DNA of 6,191 nt from an uncultured Opitutaceae bacterium (GCA_903885525.1 CAISJA010000089.1:1-6191); one strand, 5' to 3'; counted from the stretch's first letter, positions 1-5,793 are shown. Numbers and translations are program-made. The notes: generated by a model from the sequence alone, not told the origin.

Positions 1-428
1 CTTTCGCGGTACTGGTCGTAGATGGGCCAGAGGGCGGCGGCATCCGTTTCGGGGATGGCCAGATGGCTGATCTGGTCCCGCGACCAGAACGCAAATTTTC
101 CTTCCGTGATATCCGGCGGCAAATGTTCCAGCCGGACCTGGCTGCGGAAGAGAAACATCAGCCAGTGGGTGCTGCCCTGGTAGGCCTTCTCCGCGATCAT
201 GGCGAACAGATGCAGGTCGGCGGGACGCAGGTGCAGTCCCGTTTCTTCGGCGGTTTCCCGCACGGCGCATTCAAAGGGGGATTCCCCGGTGGCCATCTCC
301 AGCTTGCCGCCGATGGGCGACCAGACGCCGAGGTTGGGTTGCTTGGCCCGGAGCATGAGCAAGAGTTCTCCGGCGGAATTTTCCAGGAAGACCAGGACGC
401 TGATTTTGTAGGGGAGGGCGGGGCTCAT
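1..428 (-). CDS. NUDIX hydrolase (3' end outside window)
   Basis: Reading the minus strand from the ATG at 428-426 gives 142 residues with no stop before the window edge, so the C-terminus is missing. The start MSPALPYKISVLVFLEN is a typical first beta strand of the fold. The NUDIX box is visible: G41 in WSPIGGK, E49 in TGES, then R57-E-T-A-E61-E62-T-G64-L, with the REXXEE metal-binding core intact. Two extra residues sit between the box glycine and glutamate (seven instead of five). NUDIX enzymes hydrolyse a nucleoside diphosphate linked to another group, often to clean up damaged or surplus nucleotides in the cytoplasm. The substrate cannot be told from sequence. The start is chosen because the next residues fit the fold; upstream I see no Shine-Dalgarno motif. 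The gene is divergent from the PBP4-type gene. Family call secure, substrate unknown. Confidence 0.93.
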   Translation of the reverse strand, partial: MSPALPYKISVLVFLENSAGELLLMLRAKQPNLGVWSPIGGKLEMATGESPFECAVRETAEETGLHLRPADLHLFAMIAEKAYQGSTHWLMFLFRSQVRLEHLPPDITEGKFAFWSRDQISHLAIPETDAAALWPIYDQYRE

Positions 429-480
429 GCCGGGTTTGAGCGTGACCCGCTCCGATACTCGGGCAATGCTATTTGGTGCC

Positions 481-1998
481 ATGCGGATGCTGCCCATTTT
501 GGTTGTCCTGGTTTGCCTGTCCGGCCCCGGAGCGCGGGCGCAACCCCGGGCCGAACCGCCGGTCCCGGCCCCGGCCACCTTGGCGGACCTGCAGGGGGCA
601 CTGGGGAATTTTCTGCGGTCTCCGCGGTTTGCCGGCGCCGTCTGGGGGGTGAAAATCATCTCCCTCGATACGGGGCGGACCCTTTTTGAATGGGAACCCG
701 GGCGGCGGATGAGCCCGGCCTCGTCGTGCAAGCTCTACCCCGCCGCCCTGGCCTTGGTCCGCCTGGGGGCGGATTACCGGATCCGCACGCCGTTGCGGGC
801 AAACGCTCCGGTGGATTCCTCTGGCAGCCTGCGCGGTGACCTGGTCGTCTGCGGGCGGGGCGACCCGAGTTGGAAGCCGCGTGCCGGCCCGGGGGATTTT
901 TGGTCCGTCTTCGATCCGATCATCGCCACCCTGCAACAGGCGGGGGTGAAGTCGATTCAGGGGGATGTGGTGGCCGACGCCACCTGGTTGCGCTGCCCGC
1001 CGTTCGGGGCCGCGTGGACCGCGGACGATCTGAACGAGGGGTTTGGGGCGGAGATTTCTGCGGTGTCGCTCCTCGACAACCAGGTGGACCTGAGCATGGC
1101 ACCGGCGGCGGAGCCGGGGAATCCCTGCCGCCTGGAACTTTTGTCGCCGCTGACCGGATTGGTGCTGGAGAACCACACCCGCACCATTGCCGCCGGGGGG
1201 CAAAGCCAGCTCCGGGTGCAGCGACTGCCTGGTTCCACCCGGGTGCAGGTGTATGGGGAAATGCCGTCGGGCGGTGCGCCGGAGGTCACCGAGGTGCCGG
1301 TGCCCCGGCCGGCCGCCTGGTTTGCCGCCGCGCTGTGCGAGGCGCTCCGGCGCGCCGGTATTCCGGTGGCGGGCGGGGCGCGGGCGGCGGTCTGGCCCGA
1401 GCCTCCGGCCCGCAGCCTTGTCACGCTCGGCTTTGTCCTGTCTCCGCCCCTGCGGGAAATGATCCCGGCGCTGATGAAGCCCTCGCAGAACCTCGAAACG
1501 GACCTGATTTTTGCCCACCTCGGGGAGATGGGCCGGAGTGGCAACACGGCCGACTGGGTGCGCTCGGACGAACTGGCGCTCGCGGCGCTGGGGGGATTTT
1601 TGCGCGAATTCAAACTGCGGCCCGAGGAGGTGGTCTTTGAGGACGGCTCGGGCCTGTCCCGCAACAATCTCGCGACGGCCGGTGCCTTCGTGCGCCTGCT
1701 GGAATTCATGGCGGCCCGGCCCGAGGGGGAGGTCTTCCTGGCCTCGCTGCCGGTGGCGGGGGTCGACGGCACCTTGCGCCGTCGGTTGCGTGACACGCCT
1801 GCCGAGGGCAACCTGCGCGCCAAGACCGGAAGTTTGCGCTGGGCCAGCACCATGACCGGCTATGTGACCACCGCGGCGCACGAGCGGCTGGCTTTCAGCC
1901 TGCTCCTGAACCGCCACTCCCCCGAGCCCGGGCGGAAGGCGGCGGAGGAACTTGATCGCCTGGCGGCGCTGCTGGCCGGCTATACCGGGCGGGACTGA
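481..1998 (+). CDS. dacB: D-alanyl-D-alanine carboxypeptidase/endopeptidase, PBP4 type (peptidase S13)
   Basis: Periplasmic penicillin-binding enzyme that removes the terminal D-Ala of peptidoglycan stem peptides and can cut cross-links. With the ATG at 481 it has 505 residues, near the usual S13 length. A signal peptide is clear: MRMLPILVVLVCLSG followed by an ARA-Q cleavage site. All three serine-active-site motifs are present: S81-S-C-K84 (SxxK, nucleophile and general base), S335-Q-N337 (SxN) and K448-T-G450 (KTG). DGSGLSR at 388-394 is a hallmark of this family. The spacing from SxxK to SxN to KTG matches E. coli PBP4 closely, leaving room for the large inserted domains between the first two motifs. 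In-frame ATGs also exist at 427, 466 and 487. I prefer 481 because it gives a compact signal-peptide n-region; the ATG at 427 would overlap the NUDIX start and add a non-signal-like stretch. Family confidence is high, exact start moderate. Confidence 0.95.
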   Translation: MRMLPILVVLVCLSGPGARAQPRAEPPVPAPATLADLQGALGNFLRSPRFAGAVWGVKIISLDTGRTLFEWEPGRRMSPASSCKLYPAALALVRLGADYRIRTPLRANAPVDSSGSLRGDLVVCGRGDPSWKPRAGPGDFWSVFDPIIATLQQAGVKSIQGDVVADATWLRCPPFGAAWTADDLNEGFGAEISAVSLLDNQVDLSMAPAAEPGNPCRLELLSPLTGLVLENHTRTIAAGGQSQLRVQRLPGSTRVQVYGEMPSGGAPEVTEVPVPRPAAWFAAALCEALRRAGIPVAGGARAAVWPEPPARSLVTLGFVLSPPLREMIPALMKPSQNLETDLIFAHLGEMGRSGNTADWVRSDELALAALGGFLREFKLRPEEVVFEDGSGLSRNNLATAGAFVRLLEFMAARPEGEVFLASLPVAGVDGTLRRRLRDTPAEGNLRAKTGSLRWASTMTGYVTTAAHERLAFSLLLNRHSPEPGRKAAEELDRLAALLAGYTGRD

Positions 1999-2005
1999 GG
2001 CAAAG

Positions 2006-2026
2006 GGCGGCGAAGGCCGCGCCGCC
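2006..2026 (+). terminator. possible GC hairpin after the PBP4-type gene
   Basis: A 7-bp perfect stem (GGCGGCG at 2006-2012 with CGCCGCC at 2020-2026) and a 7-base loop begins 8 bases after the stop codon. It is followed only by TT, not a U-tract, so intrinsic termination is uncertain. A second short palindrome (CCCCGCGCGGGG, 2053-2064) lies further downstream in the gap before the exonuclease gene. In DNA this rich in GC, such stems also arise by chance. Confidence 0.3.
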
Positions 2027-2114
2027 TTGGTCCCCTTGGGCGCATGCGGCGGCCCCGCGCGGGGTGCGGCTCCTCCAGGCTTTACGCCACACCCGGACCC
2101 CGGTTATGTCGGGC

Positions 2115-2999
2115 ATGGCGAAGTGGCTTCTCCTTGACGGATTCAACCTGGCCTTCCGGGCCTTCTACGGCATGCCGGAATTGACCCGCTCGGACGGTTT
2201 CCCCACCGGGGCGCTGCATGGCTGGGTGAAAACCATCTGGCGGCTGGAGGACCAAATCAACCCCGACGCCATGCTGGCGTTTTTCGACCTCGGCGGCTCG
2301 CAGGACCGGCTGGCGCTGCATCCGGAATACAAGGCGCAGCGCAAGGACACCCCGGAGGCGCTGGAGAAGCAGATCCCTGTGCTCAAGGACCTCGCTCGCG
2401 CCATGGGGCTGGTCGGCATCGAGCTGGAAGGGGTGGAGTCCGACGACCTCCTCGCCTCCCAGGCACGGGCGCTCGCCAACGCCGGACACGAGGTGCTGAT
2501 CGTCAGCGCCGACAAGGATTTCGCGCAATGCGTGGACGACCGCGTGAAGCTGCTGCAACCTCCGCCCACGGCCAACCCCAAGCTGGGCTGGCGGGTGCTC
2601 GATGCCGCCGGAGTGCGGGAGAAATTCGGGGTTCCCCCCGCGCAGATCGCGGAGTACCTCGCCTTGGTCGGCGACACCTCTGACAACATTCCCGGCATCA
2701 ATGGCGTCGGGCCCAAGACTGCCGCGAAGTGGTTTGCCGCATACGGCTCGCTCGAAGCCATCCTGGCGCAGGCCGGCGCGCTGCACCCGGAGCGGTTCCG
2801 CGAGGTGGTGGCGCAGTCCGCCGTGCGCCTGCGCGTGAACCTGCAGTTGACGACGCTGCGGACCCGGTCACCGCTGCTGATGGTCGGCCCCGGCGAGCCG
2901 ATGCCGGAGAAACTGTTTGCCCTGCTGGAATCGCTGGAGATGAGGGCGTCGCTGGCCGAGGCCCGGACGCGCTACTCCGGGCAGCGCGAGTTGTTTTGA
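2115..2999 (+). CDS. stand-alone 5'-3' exonuclease (flap endonuclease / Pol I N-terminal domain type)
   Basis: A 294-residue protein matching the 5'-3' exonuclease domain of DNA polymerase I along its whole length, with no polymerase attached. The start LLLDGFNLAFRAFY carries D8; other acidic metal ligands are D58 (LAFFD), E108-S-D110-D111 (GVESDD), D133 and D135 (SADKD), and D187/D190 (VGDTSDN). The 22-residue step from D111 to D133 and the triplets match T5 FEN and the E. coli Pol I domain, so both metal sites look complete. The helix-hairpin-helix (GINGVGPKTAAKWF, about 195-208) binds duplex DNA behind the flap. Such enzymes remove 5' flaps and RNA primers during replication and repair. 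An ATG at 2106 (three residues longer) and a GTG at 2064 are alternative starts; 2115 places the first beta strand at the N-terminus. No Shine-Dalgarno motif is evident. It lies 116 bases after the PBP4-type gene, so co-transcription is possible but functionally unrelated. Confidence 0.93.
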   Translation: MAKWLLLDGFNLAFRAFYGMPELTRSDGFPTGALHGWVKTIWRLEDQINPDAMLAFFDLGGSQDRLALHPEYKAQRKDTPEALEKQIPVLKDLARAMGLVGIELEGVESDDLLASQARALANAGHEVLIVSADKDFAQCVDDRVKLLQPPPTANPKLGWRVLDAAGVREKFGVPPAQIAEYLALVGDTSDNIPGINGVGPKTAAKWFAAYGSLEAILAQAGALHPERFREVVAQSAVRLRVNLQLTTLRTRSPLLMVGPGEPMPEKLFALLESLEMRASLAEARTRYSGQRELF

Positions 3000-3008
3000 G
3001 CAGCGCCC

Positions 3009-3046
3009 AAGCGGGGTCGGCACCGCCCGGGCCCTCAGCCCCGCTT
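3009..3046. terminator. possible bidirectional terminator between convergent genes
   Basis: AAGCGGGG (3009-3016) and CCCCGCTT (3039-3046) form a perfect 8-bp stem around a 22-base GC-rich loop. The stem sits between the exonuclease stop (2999) and the end of the convergent response-regulator gene, and its right arm lies inside the last codons of that gene. A-rich and T-rich stem ends make it symmetrical for both directions, but there is no true U-tract after it. Confidence 0.4.
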
Positions 3047-3772
3047 CGGCGGCTCGAAGATGAACCCGATGCCGTGGACGGTCTTGAAACAATCGAGCGA
3101 GATTCCCCGTTCCGCGAAGACGGAGCGGATCTTCACGATGTACTGGTCGAGTGAACGGCTGCGCACGTCGGCATGGAGGCCCCAGACGGAGTGGATCAGC
3201 TCCTTGCGGGTGATCACGGCGTGGCGGTGCTTGTCGAGATAGGCGAGGATGCCGAGCTCCTTGCGCCCGATGGCGTGCACGGTGGCGTCGGGAAAGTCGA
3301 TTTCCAGCCGGTCGGGGTGGATGGTCGTGCCCAGCAGTTCAAACGGCTGGTCGATGGTCCGGACGTTCTTGGCGAGATGGAAGTCGCGCTGCCCTTCGGA
3401 ACGCCGCAGCACCGCCTGGATGCGGGCCACGAGTTCGGCGTAGCTGAAGGGTTTGGTGACATAATCGTCCCCTCCCATTTCCAGGCCCCGCAGCTTGTGC
3501 GCCTCCTCCGTGCTGCCGGTCAGGAAGATGGTGGGAAGGTGGATGTCGTGCTGTTTCAGCTCCGTGAGCAGCTGAAAGCCCGTCGAATCAGGGAGATTGA
3601 GATCGAGCAGGAGGAGATTGGCGAAATTGCGCTGGAGGAAGCGCAAGGCATGGGCGCAGCGGTCGTAGGGCTGGGTCTGCATGCCGGCGATTTCGAGATG
3701 CTCGCAGATGAGGGAGCTGAGCTCCTTTTCATCCTCAACAACAACGATCAGGGGACGGGGTTCTGCGCACAT
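3035..3772 (-). CDS. OmpR/PhoB-type response regulator
   Basis: A 245-residue two-domain response regulator. The receiver domain (about 7-122) has the acidic pair E13-D14, the phospho-acceptor D57 in LLLLDLNLPD, T85 in FLTGST, Y104 in DDYV and the conserved K107 in TKPF. The C-terminal winged-helix DNA-binding domain (about 145-241) has GRKELGILAYL, then RSRSLDQYIVKIRSVF as recognition helix and KTVHGIGFIFE as the wing. Phosphorylation of D57 by a sensor kinase should promote dimer binding to direct-repeat DNA sites. No kinase is encoded in the window, so the partner is either elsewhere or absent. The gene is convergent with the exonuclease and divergent from the small CxxC protein, which makes the 445-base gap between them a natural place for its operators. 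The ATG at 3772-3770 gives a normal receiver start; no strong Shine-Dalgarno motif precedes it. Confidence 0.95.
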   Translation of the reverse strand: MCAEPRPLIVVVEDEKELSSLICEHLEIAGMQTQPYDRCAHALRFLQRNFANLLLLDLNLPDSTGFQLLTELKQHDIHLPTIFLTGSTEEAHKLRGLEMGGDDYVTKPFSYAELVARIQAVLRRSEGQRDFHLAKNVRTIDQPFELLGTTIHPDRLEIDFPDATVHAIGRKELGILAYLDKHRHAVITRKELIHSVWGLHADVRSRSLDQYIVKIRSVFAERGISLDCFKTVHGIGFIFEPPKRG

Positions 3773-3809
3773 AGGCTGGGGGAAAGAACCGGCTCAGGCC
3801 GGCCAAGGC

Positions 3810-3837
3810 TTTTTACAATTCCGCCCCGGCATGTCAA
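3810..3837 (-). promoter_or_regulatory. sigma70-like promoter of the response-regulator gene
   Basis: On the minus strand a perfect -35 hexamer TTGACA (3837-3832) is followed, after 16 bases, by TAAAAA (3815-3810), a 4-of-6 match to the -10 consensus. The start codon is at 3772, which leaves a leader of roughly 30 bases. That leader contains a small stem CCGGC-4 nt-GCCGG (3789-3802). AT-rich sequence here stands out against the GC-rich surroundings, which supports the call. Confidence 0.55.
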
Positions 3838-4078
3838 AGCCTAGTTGCCCGGCGCTGCCGATGCCCTGCCCCGCCCAGGCCGGGCAGAGCCCCTGCCGCC
3901 AACCTGATGCGGATCGCGTCCCTGGGCTTGCATTCACTCCGGCGGGAGGGGGGCTTGCCTGGGTTGCGACGCCGCAGCGGTCTTCGACAATCACCCTCTC
4001 CCGCTGCACGAAAATTCCATCTTCCCAAGAAAACGGTAGCGACCGCTGCAGCGGGTGATCCACCCGGAATGGATGGCC

Positions 4079-4111
4079 GAGGCGGGGGGGCGCACTTTCA
4101 AAGCCCGCCTC
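4079..4111. repeat. inverted repeat, 8-bp arms, 17-base spacer
   Basis: GAGGCGGG (4079-4086) is the exact reverse complement of CCCGCCTC (4104-4111). GGCC flanks the left arm directly (4075-4078) and recurs four bases beyond the right arm (4116-4119), so the stem could extend past an AATT bulge. The spacer length equals that of the 13-bp repeat just downstream. Confidence 0.5.
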
Positions 4112-4120
4112 AATTGGCCT

Positions 4121-4163
4121 CCCCTCCTCCATCTTGGAACTCTCGGTGCCGATGGAGGAGGGG
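4121..4163. repeat. perfect 13-bp inverted repeat upstream of the CxxC protein gene
   Basis: CCCCTCCTCCATC (4121-4133) and GATGGAGGAGGGG (4151-4163) are exact reverse complements separated by 17 bases. As RNA this makes a strong hairpin in either direction; as DNA it is a candidate dimer-binding site. Neither side has a T-tract, so it is not a standard terminator. The right arm covers the in-frame ATG at 4152 and the purine-rich GGAGGAGGGG, which resembles a Shine-Dalgarno sequence; the fold would hide both. Confidence 0.7.
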
Positions 4164-4179
4164 CAACGGAAGATTTGGA

Positions 4180-4206
4180 TTGAGCCGGGACGCGGTGCCC
4201 TAGATA
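4180..4206 (+). promoter_or_regulatory. weak promoter candidate for the CxxC protein gene
   Basis: TTGAGC (4180-4185) and TAGATA (4201-4206) are separated by 15 bases and sit just before the proposed TTG start at 4218. Matches are partial and the spacing is short, so transcription from here would give an almost leaderless mRNA. Offered only as a candidate. Confidence 0.2.
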
Positions 4207-4217
4207 TCGGACGCGCT

Positions 4218-4604
4218 TTGCCACGGAAATTCTCCATCCTCTGCCTGTTGTTCGCCTGGCTGTGTGCCAACGGGGCGGTCTGGAATATGGTCCAGGTCGT
4301 GGCATGGGGGAAGATGTACCTGGACTATGCGAGCGTCCTCCCGGCGCGGATTGCGCTGCGGAAGACCTTTGATGGCAGCAAACCCTGCGAACTTTGCACG
4401 GTGGTGAGGCAGGCGGAGGATGCAGCCCGTGACCAAGCGCCCCGGGATGCTGAGTTCGGCGGTGGAAGCGTGAAACTCCAACTGATCGCCGAAGCTGCCC
4501 CAACCATTGTGCTGAGCCGGCCGGCCTGGACATGGCCGCAGAGTGGCAACGAGTCCGGGGATGAGCGCACCGAGCGTGTGCCGCTGCCTCCGCCGCGGGT
4601 CTGA
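4218..4604 (+). CDS. small secreted CxxC protein of unknown function
   Basis: With the TTG at 4218 this encodes 128 residues. MPRKFSILCLLFAWLCANG is a textbook signal peptide, so the product should be exported. The mature part begins VWNMVQVVAWGKMYLDYA, then R48-K-T-F-D-G53 and P56-C57-E-L-C60, a CxxC pair suited to metal or disulfide chemistry. The rest is polar and ends in VPLPPPRV. From memory, not checked, the order VAW...M..Y...AL..TFDG..PC.LC resembles unnamed small proteins of PVC and other Gram-negative bacteria, sometimes near metal-resistance genes. I know no established function. The frame is open upstream to an ATG at 4152 and a TTG at 4134, which would add 22 or 28 residues that do not look like a signal n-region; 4218 is therefore preferred. 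The beta-barrel gene starts 125 bases downstream on the same strand. Confidence 0.72.
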   Translation: MPRKFSILCLLFAWLCANGAVWNMVQVVAWGKMYLDYASVLPARIALRKTFDGSKPCELCTVVRQAEDAARDQAPRDAEFGGGSVKLQLIAEAAPTIVLSRPAWTWPQSGNESGDERTERVPLPPPRV

Positions 4605-4627
4605 CGCTTCGCCTCACCACCCTCGCC

Positions 4628-4648
4628 GCGCCTTCGGCGCTGCTTTGT
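4628..4648 (+). terminator. possible intrinsic terminator after the CxxC protein gene
   Basis: GCGCC (4628-4632) and GGCGC (4636-4640) form a short stem with a TTC loop, starting 24 bases after the stop codon and followed by TGCTTTGT. The stem is short and the T-run interrupted, so termination, if any, is probably partial. This matters for whether the small gene and the barrel gene share a transcript. Confidence 0.35.
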
Positions 4649-4729
4649 CCACGTTTCCCTCCTCCCGTCCCCGGGACGCGTCGCTGCGCACGCGCGCACT
4701 GTGCAGTATTTTTCCTTTCCCGTCTCCTT

Positions 4730-5683
4730 ATGCCATTGCTTTCACGTCATCTTGTCCTCCTTGCCGCCCTCTGCGGCACCACCACCGGCTGGGCCTGCTC
4801 GGACTGCGGCTGCTCCTTCAGCTCGGACTGGGCCGCCCAAGGCTATGGGCTGCGGCCCGGTCTCGGACTCGGCCTGCGCTCCGAATATTATGAGCAGTCG
4901 GAGCTGCGCGCCGGCACAGCTTCGGTCAACCGGGCGGCGCTGAGCTTCCCCGCCGACAACGAAATCCAGCAGCGCACGGTCAACCGCAACACCTGGCTGG
5001 ATCTGAACTACGGGTTCGGTTCCGCGGGGGCGCTCACCCTCTCCGTGCCTTACCAGGATCGGTTCCATGCCACGATTGCTCCGGGCGACACGGAACTGTC
5101 CACCTCGCGAGCCAGTGGCCTGGGCGACCTCCGCCTGCTGGTGCGCTATCCGCGGCCTGGCACCACCGACAGCCTCGGCTTCCAGTTCGGACTGAAGCTG
5201 CCGACAGGTGGCATCACGCAAAATTTCGCCTCCGGTCCGCAGGCCGGCGGGTTGCTTGACCGCGGCCTGCAACTGGGCACCGGAACAACCGACCTGCTGG
5301 TGGGCGCATCCTGGTTCGGCCGGCTGATGGAGCAAGGGAGCGTGTTTGCCCAGGTGCAGGCGGACCAGCCGCTGGCCGCCCGCGACGGTTTTGTTCCGGG
5401 CACCAGTGTTGCCCTCAACAGCGGTATCCGCTGGCTCAATGCGGGCCGGCTGACCCCGCAGCTGCAGCTCAACCTCAAGGCCGAGACCCGGGAGCACGGT
5501 GCCAATGCCGATACCGCCAACAGCGGCGGCGTCTTTGCCTACCTCAGCCCCGGGGTGACCGCCGAGGTGACGGCCGGCACCCTCGCCTTCGCGTTCGTCC
5601 AGGTGCCGGTTTACCAGCGGGTCAACGGGCTGCAACTGGAGCCCAAGTGGCTGCTCTCGCTCGGGCTCCGCTGGAAGCTCTGA
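4730..5683 (+). CDS. predicted outer-membrane beta-barrel with N-terminal CxxCxC motif
   Basis: A 317-residue protein. Residues 1-22 (MPLLSRHLVLLAALCG...GWA) form a signal peptide; the expected mature protein begins C23-S-D-C26-G-C28, followed by SFSSDW. The remainder alternates polar and hydrophobic residues in many short strands rich in Gly, aromatic residues and Gln (for example LTLSVPYQDRF, GLGDLRLLVRY, LGFQFGLKLPTG, QLGTGTTDLLVGASW, FAFVQVPVYQ, LLSLGLRWKL), the pattern of an outer-membrane barrel. GLGDLRL, GLKLPTG and LGTGTTD recur in a barrel family often annotated only as transporter or hypothetical protein; this is recalled, not searched. The substrate is unknown. The cysteine cluster suggests a metal or redox role at the periplasmic face. 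The ATG at 4730 follows a pyrimidine-rich leader without a Shine-Dalgarno motif. It may be functionally linked to the CxxC protein upstream. Confidence 0.85.
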   Translation: MPLLSRHLVLLAALCGTTTGWACSDCGCSFSSDWAAQGYGLRPGLGLGLRSEYYEQSELRAGTASVNRAALSFPADNEIQQRTVNRNTWLDLNYGFGSAGALTLSVPYQDRFHATIAPGDTELSTSRASGLGDLRLLVRYPRPGTTDSLGFQFGLKLPTGGITQNFASGPQAGGLLDRGLQLGTGTTDLLVGASWFGRLMEQGSVFAQVQADQPLAARDGFVPGTSVALNSGIRWLNAGRLTPQLQLNLKAETREHGANADTANSGGVFAYLSPGVTAEVTAGTLAFAFVQVPVYQRVNGLQLEPKWLLSLGLRWKL

Positions 5684-5687
5684 ACCT

Positions 5688-5747
5688 GTCCTTGGGTTTG
5701 GCCTTGGCGGCGGTAGCCCGGCGGCTATCGCCGCTGCACGCAAGGAC
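5688..5747. repeat. two-tier hairpin between convergent genes
   Basis: An outer 7-bp stem, GTCCTTG (5688-5694) with CAAGGAC (5741-5747), encloses an inner 12-bp stem (5706-5717 with 5724-5735, two G-T pairs) closed by the loop CCGGCG. It begins 4 bases after the barrel stop codon. It could end transcription of the barrel gene, protect its mRNA 3' end, or be a copy of a dispersed palindromic (REP-like) element. No T-tract follows, so a classical intrinsic terminator is less likely. Confidence 0.55.
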
Positions 5748-5793
5748 GCCGGCGTGATGCCCCCGGCAATCTAGGCCGCCCTGTCGCGCTGAA

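Larger units (their letters stand above)
3773..4217. other. 445-base non-coding region rich in inverted repeats
   Basis: I find no convincing gene here; open frames on both strands have no recognisable domain and are Arg/Pro/Ser-rich, as expected from GC-rich non-coding DNA. It contains the regulator promoter and several inverted repeats: TGCCCGGC/GCCGGGCA (3846-3853 and 3879-3886), the palindrome CCGCTGCAGCGG (4043-4054), the stem CGGGTG/CACCCG (4052-4066), GAGGCGGG/CCCGCCTC (4079-4086 and 4104-4111) and a perfect 13-bp repeat (4121-4163). Also, GCAGCGGTC (3973-3981) and GACCGCTGC (4041-4049) are complementary at a distance. The density of repeats just upstream of the small secreted gene suggests operators or a folded leader RNA, but neither is shown. 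Confidence 0.6.

Noticed and set aside
63..689. Plus-strand frame of 208 codons across the NUDIX gene and the PBP4-type start
   Set aside because: It is antisense to the NUDIX box and out of frame with the S13 enzyme, and has no domain.
469..1917. Long open frame (482 codons) on the minus strand opposite the PBP4-type gene
   Set aside because: It is Arg/Gly/Pro/His/Gln-rich with no domain, and lies antisense to a gene with all S13 motifs. Long antisense frames are expected at this GC content.
2053..2064. Palindrome CCCCGCGCGGGG as an operator
   Set aside because: A single 12-base GC-only palindrome is unremarkable in this base composition and has no partner site.
3173..3844. Open frame of 223 codons on the plus strand opposite the response regulator
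   Set aside because: It mirrors a gene with full receiver and winged-helix motifs and shows no domain of its own.
3941..3963. G-rich stretch as a possible G-quadruplex
   Set aside because: The middle two G-tracts are contiguous with no loop, so a standard four-tract motif is not met.
4134..4217. Upstream extension of the CxxC protein to the TTG at 4134 or ATG at 4152
   Set aside because: The added residues are charged and precede a complete signal peptide, so they do not fit an exported protein; kept only as an alternative.
3794..4270. Minus-strand open frame of 158 codons in the gap upstream of the regulator
   Set aside because: No recognisable domain, Pro/Arg/Ser-rich, and it runs across the regulator promoter and all the inverted repeats.
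4742..5743. Open frame of 333 codons on the minus strand opposite the barrel gene
   Set aside because: Low-complexity Gln/Arg/Gly composition and no signal peptide or domain; the plus-strand frame has a signal peptide and barrel pattern.
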